From positions 1 to 44,831 of the forward strand of contig CANHCU010000017.1 of NCBI GenBank assembly GCA_947459185.1: 44,831 nt of DNA, read 5' to 3'. The notes below the pieces were generated by a model. That model did not search any database and was not told the DNA's origin. It saw nothing but the letters and a program-made list of their open reading frames with translations. A program made the position numbers and the translations under genes. Positions 25,679 to 33,988 of the stretch are shown here, in pieces; position 1 is the first letter of the stretch, and every line of letters starts with the position of its first letter. This DNA comes from Planctomycetaceae bacterium. Its GTDB lineage: Bacteria > Planctomycetota > Planctomycetia > Pirellulales > UBA1268.

Positions 25679-26172
25679 GGGGGCTCCTTGTGTGGATTCC
25701 GATTTCGGTGCCGGAGGACGGCAACGCTCCTCCCCTCGAGTGCACGTCCCGCGCCAGGGCCAGGAAAAAGCAGGCTGGCAGCCTCTCGGAGTGGCTTTCC
25801 GGGCTGAAAACAGGCATTTTCCAGCCCTTGGCCCCGTGGCCCCCAGGCAGCGGTGGGTGTCGCCAAGGGGCGACACACGACCGCGACGCGCCGTCCGAAG
25901 GCAACGCCGGCGGCCACCAGGCTCAAGATCAATGGCTCGCTGATACGAAACTGACCACGGGGGGTCTGTTCGGAAGTGCCGGTATACTTTGCGTAGTCGT
26001 TCTCCCCGGTCGAACCAGTCGAATCATCGGGGCGCCGCGACCCTGCCTGCTGACTGTCCGATGAACAGTTCGTCGCCGGGTTGTGACAGGCTCGGGGACT
26101 GTTCTGGCTCTGATGGTTCTTCGGTTCTTTGTTCAGTTTCCGCGGACGACGGTCCGCCGCTCAGGGTGGTGC
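25679..26172. promoter_or_regulatory. Intergenic leader region with two hairpins and a TATACT box
   Basis: This stretch lies between the divergent starts of the sigma gene and the membrane-anchored gene. It holds an inverted repeat GGGCTGAAAA / TTTTCCAGCCC at 25801-25827 (one bulged base), a perfect 8-bp hairpin GTGTCGCC-AAGG-GGCGACAC at 25857-25876, and TATACT at 25983-25988. The hairpins would fall in a long 5' leader of the sigma mRNA if its promoter lies beyond them, and the TATACT box serves the plus-strand gene. No further gene is supported here. Confidence 0.5.
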
Positions 26173-27825
26173 ATGGATGTCGTTCTGCTCGCGGTGATCG
26201 GGCTGGTGCTGCTGCTCGGCATCGTCGCCATTGCTATCGGCAACAAGGGCTGGAGCTGGGGTACGGTGGCCGCAGCCATCCTGCTGCTGCTGGCAGCCAC
26301 GGGTTACCTCTATCTGGCGGCACGCCTGGCCGAGCGGGAGCGGTCGTGGCGCGAGAAAATTGCGAAGACCCAGACCGAGATCGATCGCATCAACCCTCCC
26401 GACAGTGCTGCGAACGGGAAGTCGCTGGCGGCCCTACGAACCAAACGCGACCGGTGGTCGCGGGCGTTGGCCTTTGTTGACACGTGGCACGGCAGGTCAT
26501 GGCCAAAAGCGACGCTCACGCCGCCCCGCGATGGCAAGCCAGGCACGATTTCGATCGAAATGGCGAGCGAGGAGAGCGAACTGGCCCCGCTCGCCGCTGG
26601 CGCCGAAGTGGCGGTGTTTGACAACGCCGACGTCGAGGATGAGGGCCGCTTCCTCGGACTATTTCGGGTGCAGGCGGTGAAGGCGAACAAGGGGGAGGAG
26701 AACTGCCTGTTGACGATCGTGCCCGCCGCCACGCCGGCCCCGCCGAGCGAGCGGGACCTGAAGCTTTGGACACGCCCCTACGATGAGGTGACCGTCTACG
26801 AAAGCCTCCCCGTGGACCGGTGGCTGGCCTTCCACAAGACGCCCGCCGACGCGGCCGGGGCCGATGGCACGGCCAATTCCGGCGATGGCACGTCCAGCAG
26901 CCGGTGGATGCCGCTGCCCCAAAAGACATCTGGCGAGGAGTCGCTCAAGAGCCTCGAGGAACAGATGGAAGGCCTCGCCCAGCACGACAAGCAGGTGCCC
27001 GAGGATGAATGGCCGCAGCTGGGCGAGAAGCTGACTGGGGGAGAGATCCTGCCTGGTCGCTTCTGGGCGGTCGTCGAGTTTACGAAGAACGTCGTGTTCA
27101 AGAAACAGCCAGGCAAGCTCGGCGCAGGGGAGTTTACCCTGGACGATGGTGCACCGGCCGAGCCCGGGAGTGAGGACGACGAAGACCTGGGCGCGCCGGG
27201 CGAACCGATCGGAGCCGCGATTGGTGCCCCGATCGGCGATGCCGCGGACGCTGGCGGTGCCGACGATGCCGGCGTTCCCGAGGCGACGGCCGGCGCGATC
27301 ACCAGGCGGTTCAAACAGAAGCGATTCAAGGAGGGGGAGAAGGCCGAGTTCGATCTGCAGACGGCGCTCGATCTCCAGAACGACAAGCAGTGGGCTCGGA
27401 TCACGACCGTGATGGAACGCCGCCCCCTCTCCGATCCCTTCACGGCGATTCGTGGCAGCACATTCTCCGCGAAGGCCGCCAATGGCCAGCCCGTACGGGC
27501 CGAGGGCATCGATGCCATCCGACAGGGCCTGCTCGTTGAAATGGCGTCGATCGCGGCCGCTGCGACCCGCATCAAGGCCTCACACGACAACGTCGAGGCC
27601 CAGGCGAAGGCGGTGACAGATGAAAAGCAGCAACTCGACGGCGACCTGACGTCTTGGGGCAAGGACGTGACCGCGGCCACGGAAACCGCGGCGGCCTTCG
27701 ACGACCGCCTCCGCGCCGCCACCATCGAACTGTCGGCTCTGGAGAACTCGATCGTCCGGCTCGGCAAGGAGTTGACCGCCTCCTGGGCTACCCTCACCGC
27801 GACGGCCGACGCCGCCACGCGGTAG
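26173..27825 (+). CDS. Membrane-anchored protein of unknown function
   Basis: A 550-residue protein that I do not recognise. It begins with two hydrophobic segments (VVLLAVIGLVLLLGIVAIAIG and TVAAAILLLLAATGYLYLA), then a charged coiled-coil-like stretch (ERSWREKIAKTQTEIDRI), a beta-rich middle, an acidic Gly/Asp/Ala linker with repeated IGAPIGDAAD-like units (about residues 340-380), and a C-terminal helical, coiled-coil-like part. The bulk is probably outside the membrane on one side. The ATG at 26173 was chosen because the first membrane helix follows at once; a GTG at 26083 would add a doubtful extension. Proteins of this layout occur in planctomycetes next to unrelated genes, and no function is assigned. 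Confidence 0.7.
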   Translation: MDVVLLAVIGLVLLLGIVAIAIGNKGWSWGTVAAAILLLLAATGYLYLAARLAERERSWREKIAKTQTEIDRINPPDSAANGKSLAALRTKRDRWSRALAFVDTWHGRSWPKATLTPPRDGKPGTISIEMASEESELAPLAAGAEVAVFDNADVEDEGRFLGLFRVQAVKANKGEENCLLTIVPAATPAPPSERDLKLWTRPYDEVTVYESLPVDRWLAFHKTPADAAGADGTANSGDGTSSSRWMPLPQKTSGEESLKSLEEQMEGLAQHDKQVPEDEWPQLGEKLTGGEILPGRFWAVVEFTKNVVFKKQPGKLGAGEFTLDDGAPAEPGSEDDEDLGAPGEPIGAAIGAPIGDAADAGGADDAGVPEATAGAITRRFKQKRFKEGEKAEFDLQTALDLQNDKQWARITTVMERRPLSDPFTAIRGSTFSAKAANGQPVRAEGIDAIRQGLLVEMASIAAAATRIKASHDNVEAQAKAVTDEKQQLDGDLTSWGKDVTAATETAAAFDDRLRAATIELSALENSIVRLGKELTASWATLTATADAATR

Positions 27826-28100
27826 GTGTATTCACGCGAAACATGGCATCCTGCTCCCGCGACGGGCGGATGCCCGTCCTCAGCCAGCTTCTTGGCAAAC
27901 GCAGTTTGCTGGTGCTGCGCTTCGCATCCTGCGAAGCAGTCGTGGGAGGAGCCGGGGGATCGGCGGAAGCTCGAGGAGCATTAGGATTTTTCGACCTTCT
28001 GGGGAATGTGCTGCCGTAGGTCGTGGAAGGAGAAAAAGCCGTAGCGACGAGACTTCTGCCGTTCCCCGGCGGCGCGCGATGTGTTCGGCGTCCCACCCGG
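27826..28100. repeat. Multi-hairpin intergenic element before btaA
   Basis: Three consecutive hairpins are visible: GACGGGC-GGAT-GCCCGTC (27861-27878), GCAAAC-GCA-GTTTGC (27895-27909) and GCTTCGCA-TCC-TGCGAAGC (27919-27937). No gene is supported. A reading frame across it on the minus strand contains the phrase RRYGFFSFHDLRQHIPQKVEKS split over frames, which I recall from planctomycete hypothetical proteins (DUF1589-like) that I suspect are translated repeats. That recollection is unverified. The element may be a dispersed non-coding repeat. Confidence 0.5.
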
Positions 28101-28133
28101 CGGTACCATCGACGACTTCCGGCCCGCTCGGAT

Positions 28134-28139
28134 AGACTT
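28134..28139 (+). promoter_or_regulatory. Candidate -10 box of btaA
   Basis: TAGACT, 39 bases before the ATG at 28179, so transcription would begin around 28147. The -35 region is not convincing. I see no clear PhoB box in the 150 bp upstream. Confidence 0.3.
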
Positions 28140-28178
28140 TCCGCTGTGTTTCGCCCCCACGGCCCGGAAGCTCCCGCG

Positions 28179-29468
28179 ATGACCAGACTTGCCGCCCGAC
28201 CAAGCACCACGGCCCATCTCAAGAAGGCCGTCCACCATCACAAGATCACCAGCAAGCGTGGCGTGCTCGAACGCATGTTCACGATGTGGTTTCGCGGCTT
28301 CGTCTACAACCAGATCTGGGAGGATCCGCGGGTCGATGCCCAGGCGCTCCAGATCGGCCCGGAGTCGAGCCTGTTCACGATTTCCAGCGGGGGCTGCAAC
28401 GTTCTCAACTATCTGATCCACAAGCCGAAGCGGATCGTGGCGGTTGACCTGAACCACAACCACATGAGCCTCACGCGGCTGAAACTCGCCGCGATCCAGC
28501 ACCTTCCCGACTACGAATCGTTCTACAACTTCTTCGGCTACGGTCAGCACGACGATAACCTCGCCAACTATCGCCGCTACATCCGCGACCATCTCGATCC
28601 ACAGACGCTGGCATATTGGGAGTCGAGTGACTGGCCCGGCAACGCGATCGGCCCGAAGCGGATCAGCTTCTTCAAGCGTGGCCTCTATAACCAGGCGAAG
28701 CTGGGGCAGTTTTTCCGGGTCGTGCACGGCTTGGCGCGGGGCATGCGGCGCGATCCGGCCCGGCTGCTGAAGGCCCGGACGGTGGCTGAGCAGGAAAAGA
28801 TCTTCGACGAGACATTCAGCCCGCTGTTCGAAAACAAACTCGTGCGTTGGATGGGCCGGCAGCCCGTGGCGGTCTACAGCCTCGGCATCCCGCCGAGCCA
28901 GCATGCTGCGATGCTCGAGGAGCAGGATAACGACGGCGGCAAACTGTTTGACATGTACAAGCAGCGGGTTCGTCGGCTCGCCTGCGGCTTTCCACTCGAC
29001 GACAACTATTTCGCCTGGCAGGCGTTCGGCCGCCGCTATGACCATGAGGGCCGTCGTGCGCTTCCCGACTACCTCAAGCGGGAAAACTACGAAACGATCA
29101 AGGCCATGGTGCCCCGCGTGGAGACCCACATGGCATCCCTGGCAGATCAGCTTGGCGTGGAGAAGCCGGGCAGCCTCAACAGCTTCATCCTGCTCGACAG
29201 CCAAGACTGGATGCCGCCGGCGGTGATCGACGACCTCTGGGGGCACATCGCGCGGGTCGGCGGCCCGGGCACGCGGGTGATCTTCCGCACGGCAGGCGAA
29301 AAGTCACCGGTCGATGCGGCACTCTCGCCCGAGACGGCGGCCCGGTTCGTCGCCCGGGAAGAACTGGCCCGTGAATTGCACCTGCAGGATCGCTCGGCGA
29401 TCTACGGCATGTTTCACTTATATGAGATGGTCGGAGGCGAGATGGTCGGAGGTCCGGCCGCATCATGA
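28179..29468 (+). CDS. btaA: BtaA-like 3-amino-3-carboxypropyl transferase (betaine lipid synthesis)
   Basis: BtaA moves the 3-amino-3-carboxypropyl group of S-adenosylmethionine onto diacylglycerol, the first step to the betaine lipid DGTS. The 429-residue protein matches the DUF3419 family: FVYNQIWEDPRVD (about residues 41-53), LFTISSGGCNVLNYLI and KRIVAVDLNHNH in the SAM-binding part, then QHDDNLANYRRYIRDHL, and SFILLDSQDWMPP and FRTAGEKSPV near the C-terminus. It is probably membrane-associated without a transmembrane segment. The start at 28179 has a weak GGAAG upstream. Its stop overlaps the methyltransferase gene (ATGA), which fits the known btaA-btaB pairs of alphaproteobacteria. In those bacteria the pathway is induced by phosphate limitation, but no Pho box is visible here. 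Confidence 0.9.
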   Translation: MTRLAARPSTTAHLKKAVHHHKITSKRGVLERMFTMWFRGFVYNQIWEDPRVDAQALQIGPESSLFTISSGGCNVLNYLIHKPKRIVAVDLNHNHMSLTRLKLAAIQHLPDYESFYNFFGYGQHDDNLANYRRYIRDHLDPQTLAYWESSDWPGNAIGPKRISFFKRGLYNQAKLGQFFRVVHGLARGMRRDPARLLKARTVAEQEKIFDETFSPLFENKLVRWMGRQPVAVYSLGIPPSQHAAMLEEQDNDGGKLFDMYKQRVRRLACGFPLDDNYFAWQAFGRRYDHEGRRALPDYLKRENYETIKAMVPRVETHMASLADQLGVEKPGSLNSFILLDSQDWMPPAVIDDLWGHIARVGGPGTRVIFRTAGEKSPVDAALSPETAARFVAREELARELHLQDRSAIYGMFHLYEMVGGEMVGGPAAS

Positions 29469-30286
29469 GCACCCCCGACGCGGTCCCGCCAACCCCCTCG
29501 CCGCCCAGTCCTGTCGCAGTGGGCCCGGTGTCGTCGTCAAACAACCGCCGTCCGGCAGGTGCCGACCATGCGGCGGCGATGGACCGGATGTATCGGCTGA
29601 CGCGGCATGTCTACGACCTGACGCGACGCTACTATCTGCTTGGCCGCGATCGGCTGCTCGAACGGGTCGTCACGTCGCCAAACACAGCCACGCTGGAGGT
29701 GGGCTGCGGCACTGCCCGCAACCTGATCAAACTGGCGCAGCGTCCGAACCACGGCCGACTCTACGGCCTCGACGCCTCCCACGAGATGCTGGAGACGGCG
29801 GGGAAAAGCATCGAGAAAACGCTGGGAATAACGCTGGGCGTGCCACCAGGGTCGCCGACAGGCTCCGCGACCTCAGGAGGTGTTTCGGGCCATGACAGCC
29901 AGGAGCCGATCGTCCTGCGACAGGGGTTGGCGGAGCAACTTGACGCCCAGCGAATGTTTGGGCGGGACGAGCCGTTCGACACGATCTTTTTTTCCTACTG
30001 CCTGTCGATGATTCCCACTTGGCCTGGCGCGATCGATGCGGCGATGGCGAATCTCCGTCCGGGAGGCCATCTCCTGATCGTCGATTTCTGGGACCAGAAG
30101 GACCTGCCGAGCGTGTTTGCGGCGGGGCTGAAACGGTGGCTGTCGATGTTTCACGTGCACTACCGGCCGGAAGTGCACGACGCGATCGTGGAGCTGGGAA
30201 AGTCGGGCCGCGGCGAAGTGGAATTCGAGTCGGTCGCCCGCCGCTACGCCTACATCGCCAGCATCCAGAAGAACGGAAGATCCTGA
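29465..30286 (+). CDS. btaB: BtaB-like SAM-dependent N-methyltransferase (betaine lipid synthesis)
   Basis: BtaB methylates the amino group of the BtaA product three times to give DGTS. The 273-residue protein has a class I SAM-binding motif LEVGCGTARNLIKL (residues 77-90), LYGLDAS as motif II, DTIFFSYCLSM, and LRPGGHLLIVDFWDQ. The N-terminal MDRMYRLTRHVYDLTRRYYLLGRD matches BtaB of Rhodobacter as I recall it. Two parts are unusual: a Pro/Ser-rich N-terminal extension of about 35 residues, and an insertion of about 25-30 Gly/Ser/Pro residues after GLYGLDAS (around residues 120-145). The overlap with btaA makes a shared function very likely. Confidence 0.88.
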   Translation: MSTPDAVPPTPSPPSPVAVGPVSSSNNRRPAGADHAAAMDRMYRLTRHVYDLTRRYYLLGRDRLLERVVTSPNTATLEVGCGTARNLIKLAQRPNHGRLYGLDASHEMLETAGKSIEKTLGITLGVPPGSPTGSATSGGVSGHDSQEPIVLRQGLAEQLDAQRMFGRDEPFDTIFFSYCLSMIPTWPGAIDAAMANLRPGGHLLIVDFWDQKDLPSVFAAGLKRWLSMFHVHYRPEVHDAIVELGKSGRGEVEFESVARRYAYIASIQKNGRS

Positions 30287-30341
30287 ATAGCTCCTGAATC
30301 TTGTATCCAGGATCCAGGGTTCTGAGGAACGTGGTGCCGAC

Positions 30342-31163
30342 TCACGGCAGCAGGAACACGAGGCCCGTGACCGTGGCGGCTTCCACAGCCAAGCCGCGGC
30401 AACTGATCGGTACCGCCGGCACCGTCCAGGGCGCACAGTTGCCAGGCCGGTAGTAGCCCAGCGGATAGACGCACTCCCAGGGCAGTTCCACGCCCATCTT
30501 GTAGGGCAGCACCGGCAGCGTCACGAAGAAGTGGGCCGCAGAAAAGACCGGATCGAGTGGCCCGTGCGAATGGCCATACCGCTCGAGGTTCCAGTCCTCG
30601 AAGTAGAGCGGCTTGTGGCAGTTACCCGCTGCCTTCCAGGTCATCATCGTGGTGGCGAACCGCCGCGGCTTGAACGTCTCCCCCTCCAGACGACACTCGC
30701 AGGGATAGTCGCTGCCCGGCCGCCCGCCGACGCGGATGTCGAGCGCGATCGAGGCAATGCCGTCATCCCGCAGGTTCTTCAGCGCCTCTTTGCAGTCTTT
30801 TGTCTGGTCGCCACACGGATTTTTTGCGGCATCCTTCTCCTTCTGAGCGGCCGTCTTCTGGGTGGCCGCCGTGGTGGTGTCTGCCAAGGCCACGAGGACG
30901 ATGCTGTCGTCGGGTTCGGGGGCCTGGCGGGCCCCCAGATCGTCAGCCAGATCGTCAGCCAGATCGTCCGCCGCATCGGCGACTGCCTCCCCGGCGGCTT
31001 GATCGGGTGCTTCCTCCAGAAGCACGCCCGCGGGGGGCATGGAGACCGACGATTCTGCTGCCGCAGCGTCAGCCGACTGGTCATCGCCAAGGGCCGGCGA
31101 GACAGTCCCCTGCGACAACGTCGCTGCGAAGATCGCCAGGCCCATCGCGATGTGCAGCGTCAC
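30342..31163 (-). CDS. Secreted protein of unknown function
   Basis: A 273-residue protein with a hydrophobic signal near the N-terminus (MGLAIFAATLSQG). The start is uncertain: GTG at 31163 or ATG at 31145, both before the signal; a longer frame to 31310 overlaps guaB. The first half is acidic and low in complexity and has a triple DDLA repeat, encoded by three tandem 12-bp units at 30937-30972. The second half is cysteine-containing and ordered (NPCGDQTKDCKEAL, YPCECRLEGE, NCHKPLYFEDWNLERYGHS, GYYRPGNCAPW), suggesting disulfides outside the cytoplasm. The LERYGHSHG and PLGYYRPGNCAPW parts resemble a conserved planctomycete C-terminus. It begins 34 bp behind guaB and may be cotranscribed. 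Confidence 0.6.
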   Translation of the reverse strand: MTLHIAMGLAIFAATLSQGTVSPALGDDQSADAAAAESSVSMPPAGVLLEEAPDQAAGEAVADAADDLADDLADDLGARQAPEPDDSIVLVALADTTTAATQKTAAQKEKDAAKNPCGDQTKDCKEALKNLRDDGIASIALDIRVGGRPGSDYPCECRLEGETFKPRRFATTMMTWKAAGNCHKPLYFEDWNLERYGHSHGPLDPVFSAAHFFVTLPVLPYKMGVELPWECVYPLGYYRPGNCAPWTVPAVPISCRGLAVEAATVTGLVFLLP

Positions 31164-31197
31164 GGCCCTCAGGGCCGCGAACCTCAGGGCCGAGGGT

Positions 31198-32685
31198 TCA
31201 ATCCCCGTTACCGCGTTCCACGCTGTAGTTCGGAGCTTCCTGCGTGATGACGATGTCATGGGCATGGCTTTCCCGCACGGCGGCTGATGAAACCTGGATG
31301 AACTTCGCATCGCGCCTCAGTTCGTCGATCGTCCGCGTGCCGCAGTAGCCCATGCCGGCCCGCAGGCCGCCCACGAGCTGATAGACAAACACGCTCAGCG
31401 GCCCCTTGAAGGGCACCCGACCCTCGACTCCCTCCGGCACAAGCTTGTCTGTTCCCCGGCCCGTTGACCGCTGACGATACCGCTCGCTCGACCCCTGAAC
31501 CATCGCCCCAAGCGATCCCATGCCGCGATACGACTTGAACGTGCGGCCTTGATACAGCACGGTCTGGCCGGGACTCTCCGCGACTCCTGCCAGCAGCCCG
31601 CCTATCATCACGCAGCTGGCACCGGCCGCGATCGCCTTGGTGATGTCTCCCGAGTAGCGAATGCCTCCGTCAGCGATCACCGGCACGCCGGCGGCGGCCG
31701 CCTCCGTCGCCGCCTCCCAGACCGCCGTGATCTGGGGAACGCCGACACCGGAGATGATCCGCGTAGTACAGATCGACCCGGGACCGATCCCAACTTTGAT
31801 CCCATCCGCGCCAGCCTTGATTAAATCGCGACAGCCTTCCCGGGTTGCCACGTTCCCCGCCACCACCTCGATCCCCCAGCGTGCCTTGATTGCCGCCACG
31901 GTCTCGATGACGTTCGTCGAGTGGCCGTGCGCCGAGTCCACGATCAGCACATCGACGCCCTTGGAGATCAGACTCGCGGCCCTGTCGTAGTCGAACACGC
32001 CGACCGCGGCACCGACCCGCAGCCTTCCCTGCCTGTCTTTGCATGCATTGGGAAACCGGTTCATCATGTCGATGTCTTTGATCGTGATCAGCCCGGTGAG
32101 CAGCCCCCGGTCATCGACAAGGAGCAGTTTCTCGACCTTGTTGGCCATCAGCACCTTCTCTGCCTCGTCGAGCGTCACCGCTCCGGTTGCGGTGACGAGC
32201 CCGGAGCCCGTCATGATGTCGGAGATCGGGGTCTCGCCGCTCTCTTCGAAGCGGAGATCGCGGCGGGTGATGATGCCGACCAGCCGACGGCCCTCCTCGG
32301 TGATCGGAACGCCCGAGATGTTGTATTGATCCATCACCTCCCGCGCCCTCGCCACGGTGGCGGTCGGGGGCAGGGTGACGGGATCCATGATGATCCCGTT
32401 GGCGCTCCGCTTGACCTTGTCCACCTCCTCGGCCTGCCGGTCGATGGAGAGATTCTTGTGGATCACCCCCAGACCACCCTCTTGGGCCAGAGCGATCGCC
32501 ATCTCGCTCTCCGTGACGGTGTCCATCGGGGAGCTGATGATCGGGATAGTAAGCCGGATGCCCCGGGTGAGTTGGGTGGCCACGTCCACCTCGGAGGGCA
32601 CGACCGCGGAATGCCGGGGCACCAGCAGCACGTCGTCGAAGGTGATCCCTGTGGCGACGATTTTTCCATCCATGTTGCCTGCCAT
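31198..32685 (-). CDS. guaB: Inosine-5'-monophosphate dehydrogenase
   Basis: GuaB oxidises IMP to XMP with NAD, the first step to GMP. The 495-residue protein has the N-terminal [27 protein letters not shown], a pair of CBS domains (about residues 100-215), the active-site loop [11 protein letters not shown] with Cys306, [14 protein letters not shown], and [10 protein letters not shown]. The start at 32685 has AGGA six bases upstream. The reading frame stays open far upstream, but that part overlaps the opposite-strand gene at 32944 and does not look like IMPDH. GuaA, the next enzyme, is 8 kb away on the other strand. Confidence 0.96.
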   Translation of the reverse strand: MAGNMDGKIVATGITFDDVLLVPRHSAVVPSEVDVATQLTRGIRLTIPIISSPMDTVTESEMAIALAQEGGLGVIHKNLSIDRQAEEVDKVKRSANGIIMDPVTLPPTATVARAREVMDQYNISGVPITEEGRRLVGIITRRDLRFEESGETPISDIMTGSGLVTATGAVTLDEAEKVLMANKVEKLLLVDDRGLLTGLITIKDIDMMNRFPNACKDRQGRLRVGAAVGVFDYDRAASLISKGVDVLIVDSAHGHSTNVIETVAAIKARWGIEVVAGNVATREGCRDLIKAGADGIKVGIGPGSICTTRIISGVGVPQITAVWEAATEAAAAGVPVIADGGIRYSGDITKAIAAGASCVMIGGLLAGVAESPGQTVLYQGRTFKSYRGMGSLGAMVQGSSERYRQRSTGRGTDKLVPEGVEGRVPFKGPLSVFVYQLVGGLRAGMGYCGTRTIDELRRDAKFIQVSSAAVRESHAHDIVITQEAPNYSVERGNGD

Positions 32686-32769
32686 GACGCGTCCTGTGTC
32701 TGGATTGAGGGGGGCGGCGGAGAGGGTGAGGGCGAATTCGGCGGGGCGGAATACGCGGGAAAGCCGCTG

Positions 32770-32799
32770 ATTATGGGGTTCAGGTGCCCCAACCGGCAA
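32770..32799 (-). promoter_or_regulatory. guaB: Candidate guaB promoter
   Basis: Read on the minus strand: TTGCCG (four of six matches to the -35 box, at 32794-32799), an 18-bp spacer, and CATAAT (five of six matches to the -10 box, at 32770-32775). The expected leader is about 78 nt. Confidence 0.5.
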
Positions 32800-32943
32800 C
32801 GACCGCGATTTTTCACGGGCTGCCACGCAGGTCGCCGCGGCGCACGGCGCGGAAGCGTGTCCTAGGTTTGAGGGTCTGGCGGCCATCCGGCCCGTCAATC
32901 CCCTGATCGACGCTTTTCCCGCACGCAGGCCCTTGCCGTCACC

Positions 32944-33648
32944 ATGCGATTCCTCGACGACTACCTCGACACACTCCAGCCCTCCAGCCCGTCCGCGGCC
33001 CCGGTCGCCCCCAGGGCAGCCGCTCCGGAAGGCGCGATCGCCCGCCCAGACAGGGCCACGCTCGAGGCCCACCTCGCCCGTCGCCACTACGGCCCTTTCA
33101 CGCTCACCGACGCCATCCGCCCCGGCTGGCAACTCGATATCGTTCCCCGCGCCGGCTACCGCCACGATGCCTATGTCGATCCTCGCACCGGCACCCGCCT
33201 GCCGGCCCTCGTCGCCGCGATCTCCAGCGAACACCTGTTCGAGACCTTCCTGCGGCTGCTCGAGCCGCTCGGCGACACGCTCGACGTGGTTCTGGAAACG
33301 TCGCACGAACACAAGACGAACCACGAGGATTTCACCCGTGAGGGCATCGAGCGGCTGGTGCTCGAGAGCGTGCTCTGGGACTTCGAAGACATGCTGCTCA
33401 ACGACGGCTGCACCGGCATCGCCGTGATGCATCCTGAGCTGCAGATGGAAGTGCAACTCGACGAACACAAACTGCTGGTGGTCTACGCCCAGCAGCGGGC
33501 TCCCTTCGAGCGGATCCTGGCCGAGCAGGGGATCGAGCGAAACGACCGCATCCGGTTCATTTCGCAGGCCGAACACCTGCACACTTCCCACACGCGTTTC
33601 GCCCGTCGCTTCGACGAGATGGTGAACCGCCTGGGCGCCGAGACGTAG
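32944..33648 (+). CDS. Conserved protein of unknown function
   Basis: A 234-residue cytoplasmic-looking protein. It begins [12 protein letters not shown], then a Pro/Ala-rich linker, then an ordered domain with [52 protein letters not shown] and [22 protein letters not shown]. It has a regular mix of helices and strands, codon usage like its neighbours, and no signal peptide. I do not know the family; the pattern of conserved-looking Trp, Asp and His residues suggests an enzyme or regulator rather than a structural protein. The start has no good ribosome site. The gene is divergent from guaB, with 258 bp between the starts. Confidence 0.65.
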   Translation: MRFLDDYLDTLQPSSPSAAPVAPRAAAPEGAIARPDRATLEAHLARRHYGPFTLTDAIRPGWQLDIVPRAGYRHDAYVDPRTGTRLPALVAAISSEHLFETFLRLLEPLGDTLDVVLETSHEHKTNHEDFTREGIERLVLESVLWDFEDMLLNDGCTGIAVMHPELQMEVQLDEHKLLVVYAQQRAPFERILAEQGIERNDRIRFISQAEHLHTSHTRFARRFDEMVNRLGAET

Positions 33649-33988
33649 GTCACTGCCGGGCGGTTCGGGGCTGCCCACGCCCCGTCGCCGGACGTTCGCT
33701 ACGGCCATCCATGGCCTTCGCTCACTCGATGCTGACTGCGCTTCGGCATCCTGCCTCCGCTGGTCAGCAACGCCGGCTCTCGGGACGCGGGCAGCCCCTC
33801 ACGGATGCTTCAGTCCGCATAAAAGCCCTGAGCGCAAGCGACGGGATGAGCACACCAAGCCCATCGCGTGCAGGTCCGAAGGCCCGGTTTCCCCGCCTTC
33901 AGACTGGCCTTGAGGCAAAACGCGGGATTCACGACAGTCTGCGCCCGTCCAGGCTCCGGCATGTCGGAGCCGCCCCGCGGAAGCAGCC
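33649..33988. other. Intergenic region with repeat copy and hairpins
   Basis: No gene is supported. It contains one copy of the dispersed core (AAGCCCTGAGCGCAAGCGAC, inside 33823-33847), the palindrome GGCCATCCATGGCC near 33702, an inverted repeat CAGACTG / CAGTCTG (33900-33906 and 33935-33941), and a perfect 7-bp hairpin GGCTCCG-GCATGT-CGGAGCC at 33952-33971 that ends 17 bases before the next start codon. The last hairpin could affect translation of that gene or terminate upstream transcription. Confidence 0.45.

Noticed and set aside
28981..29246. Minus-strand gene opposite btaA
   Set aside because: The frame is a shadow of the strongly supported btaA gene.
32686..33708. N-terminal extension of guaB by about 340 residues
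   Set aside because: The minus-strand frame is open upstream only because it mirrors the real plus-strand gene at 32944. The added residues do not resemble IMPDH, and a good ribosome site and promoter lie at the shorter start.
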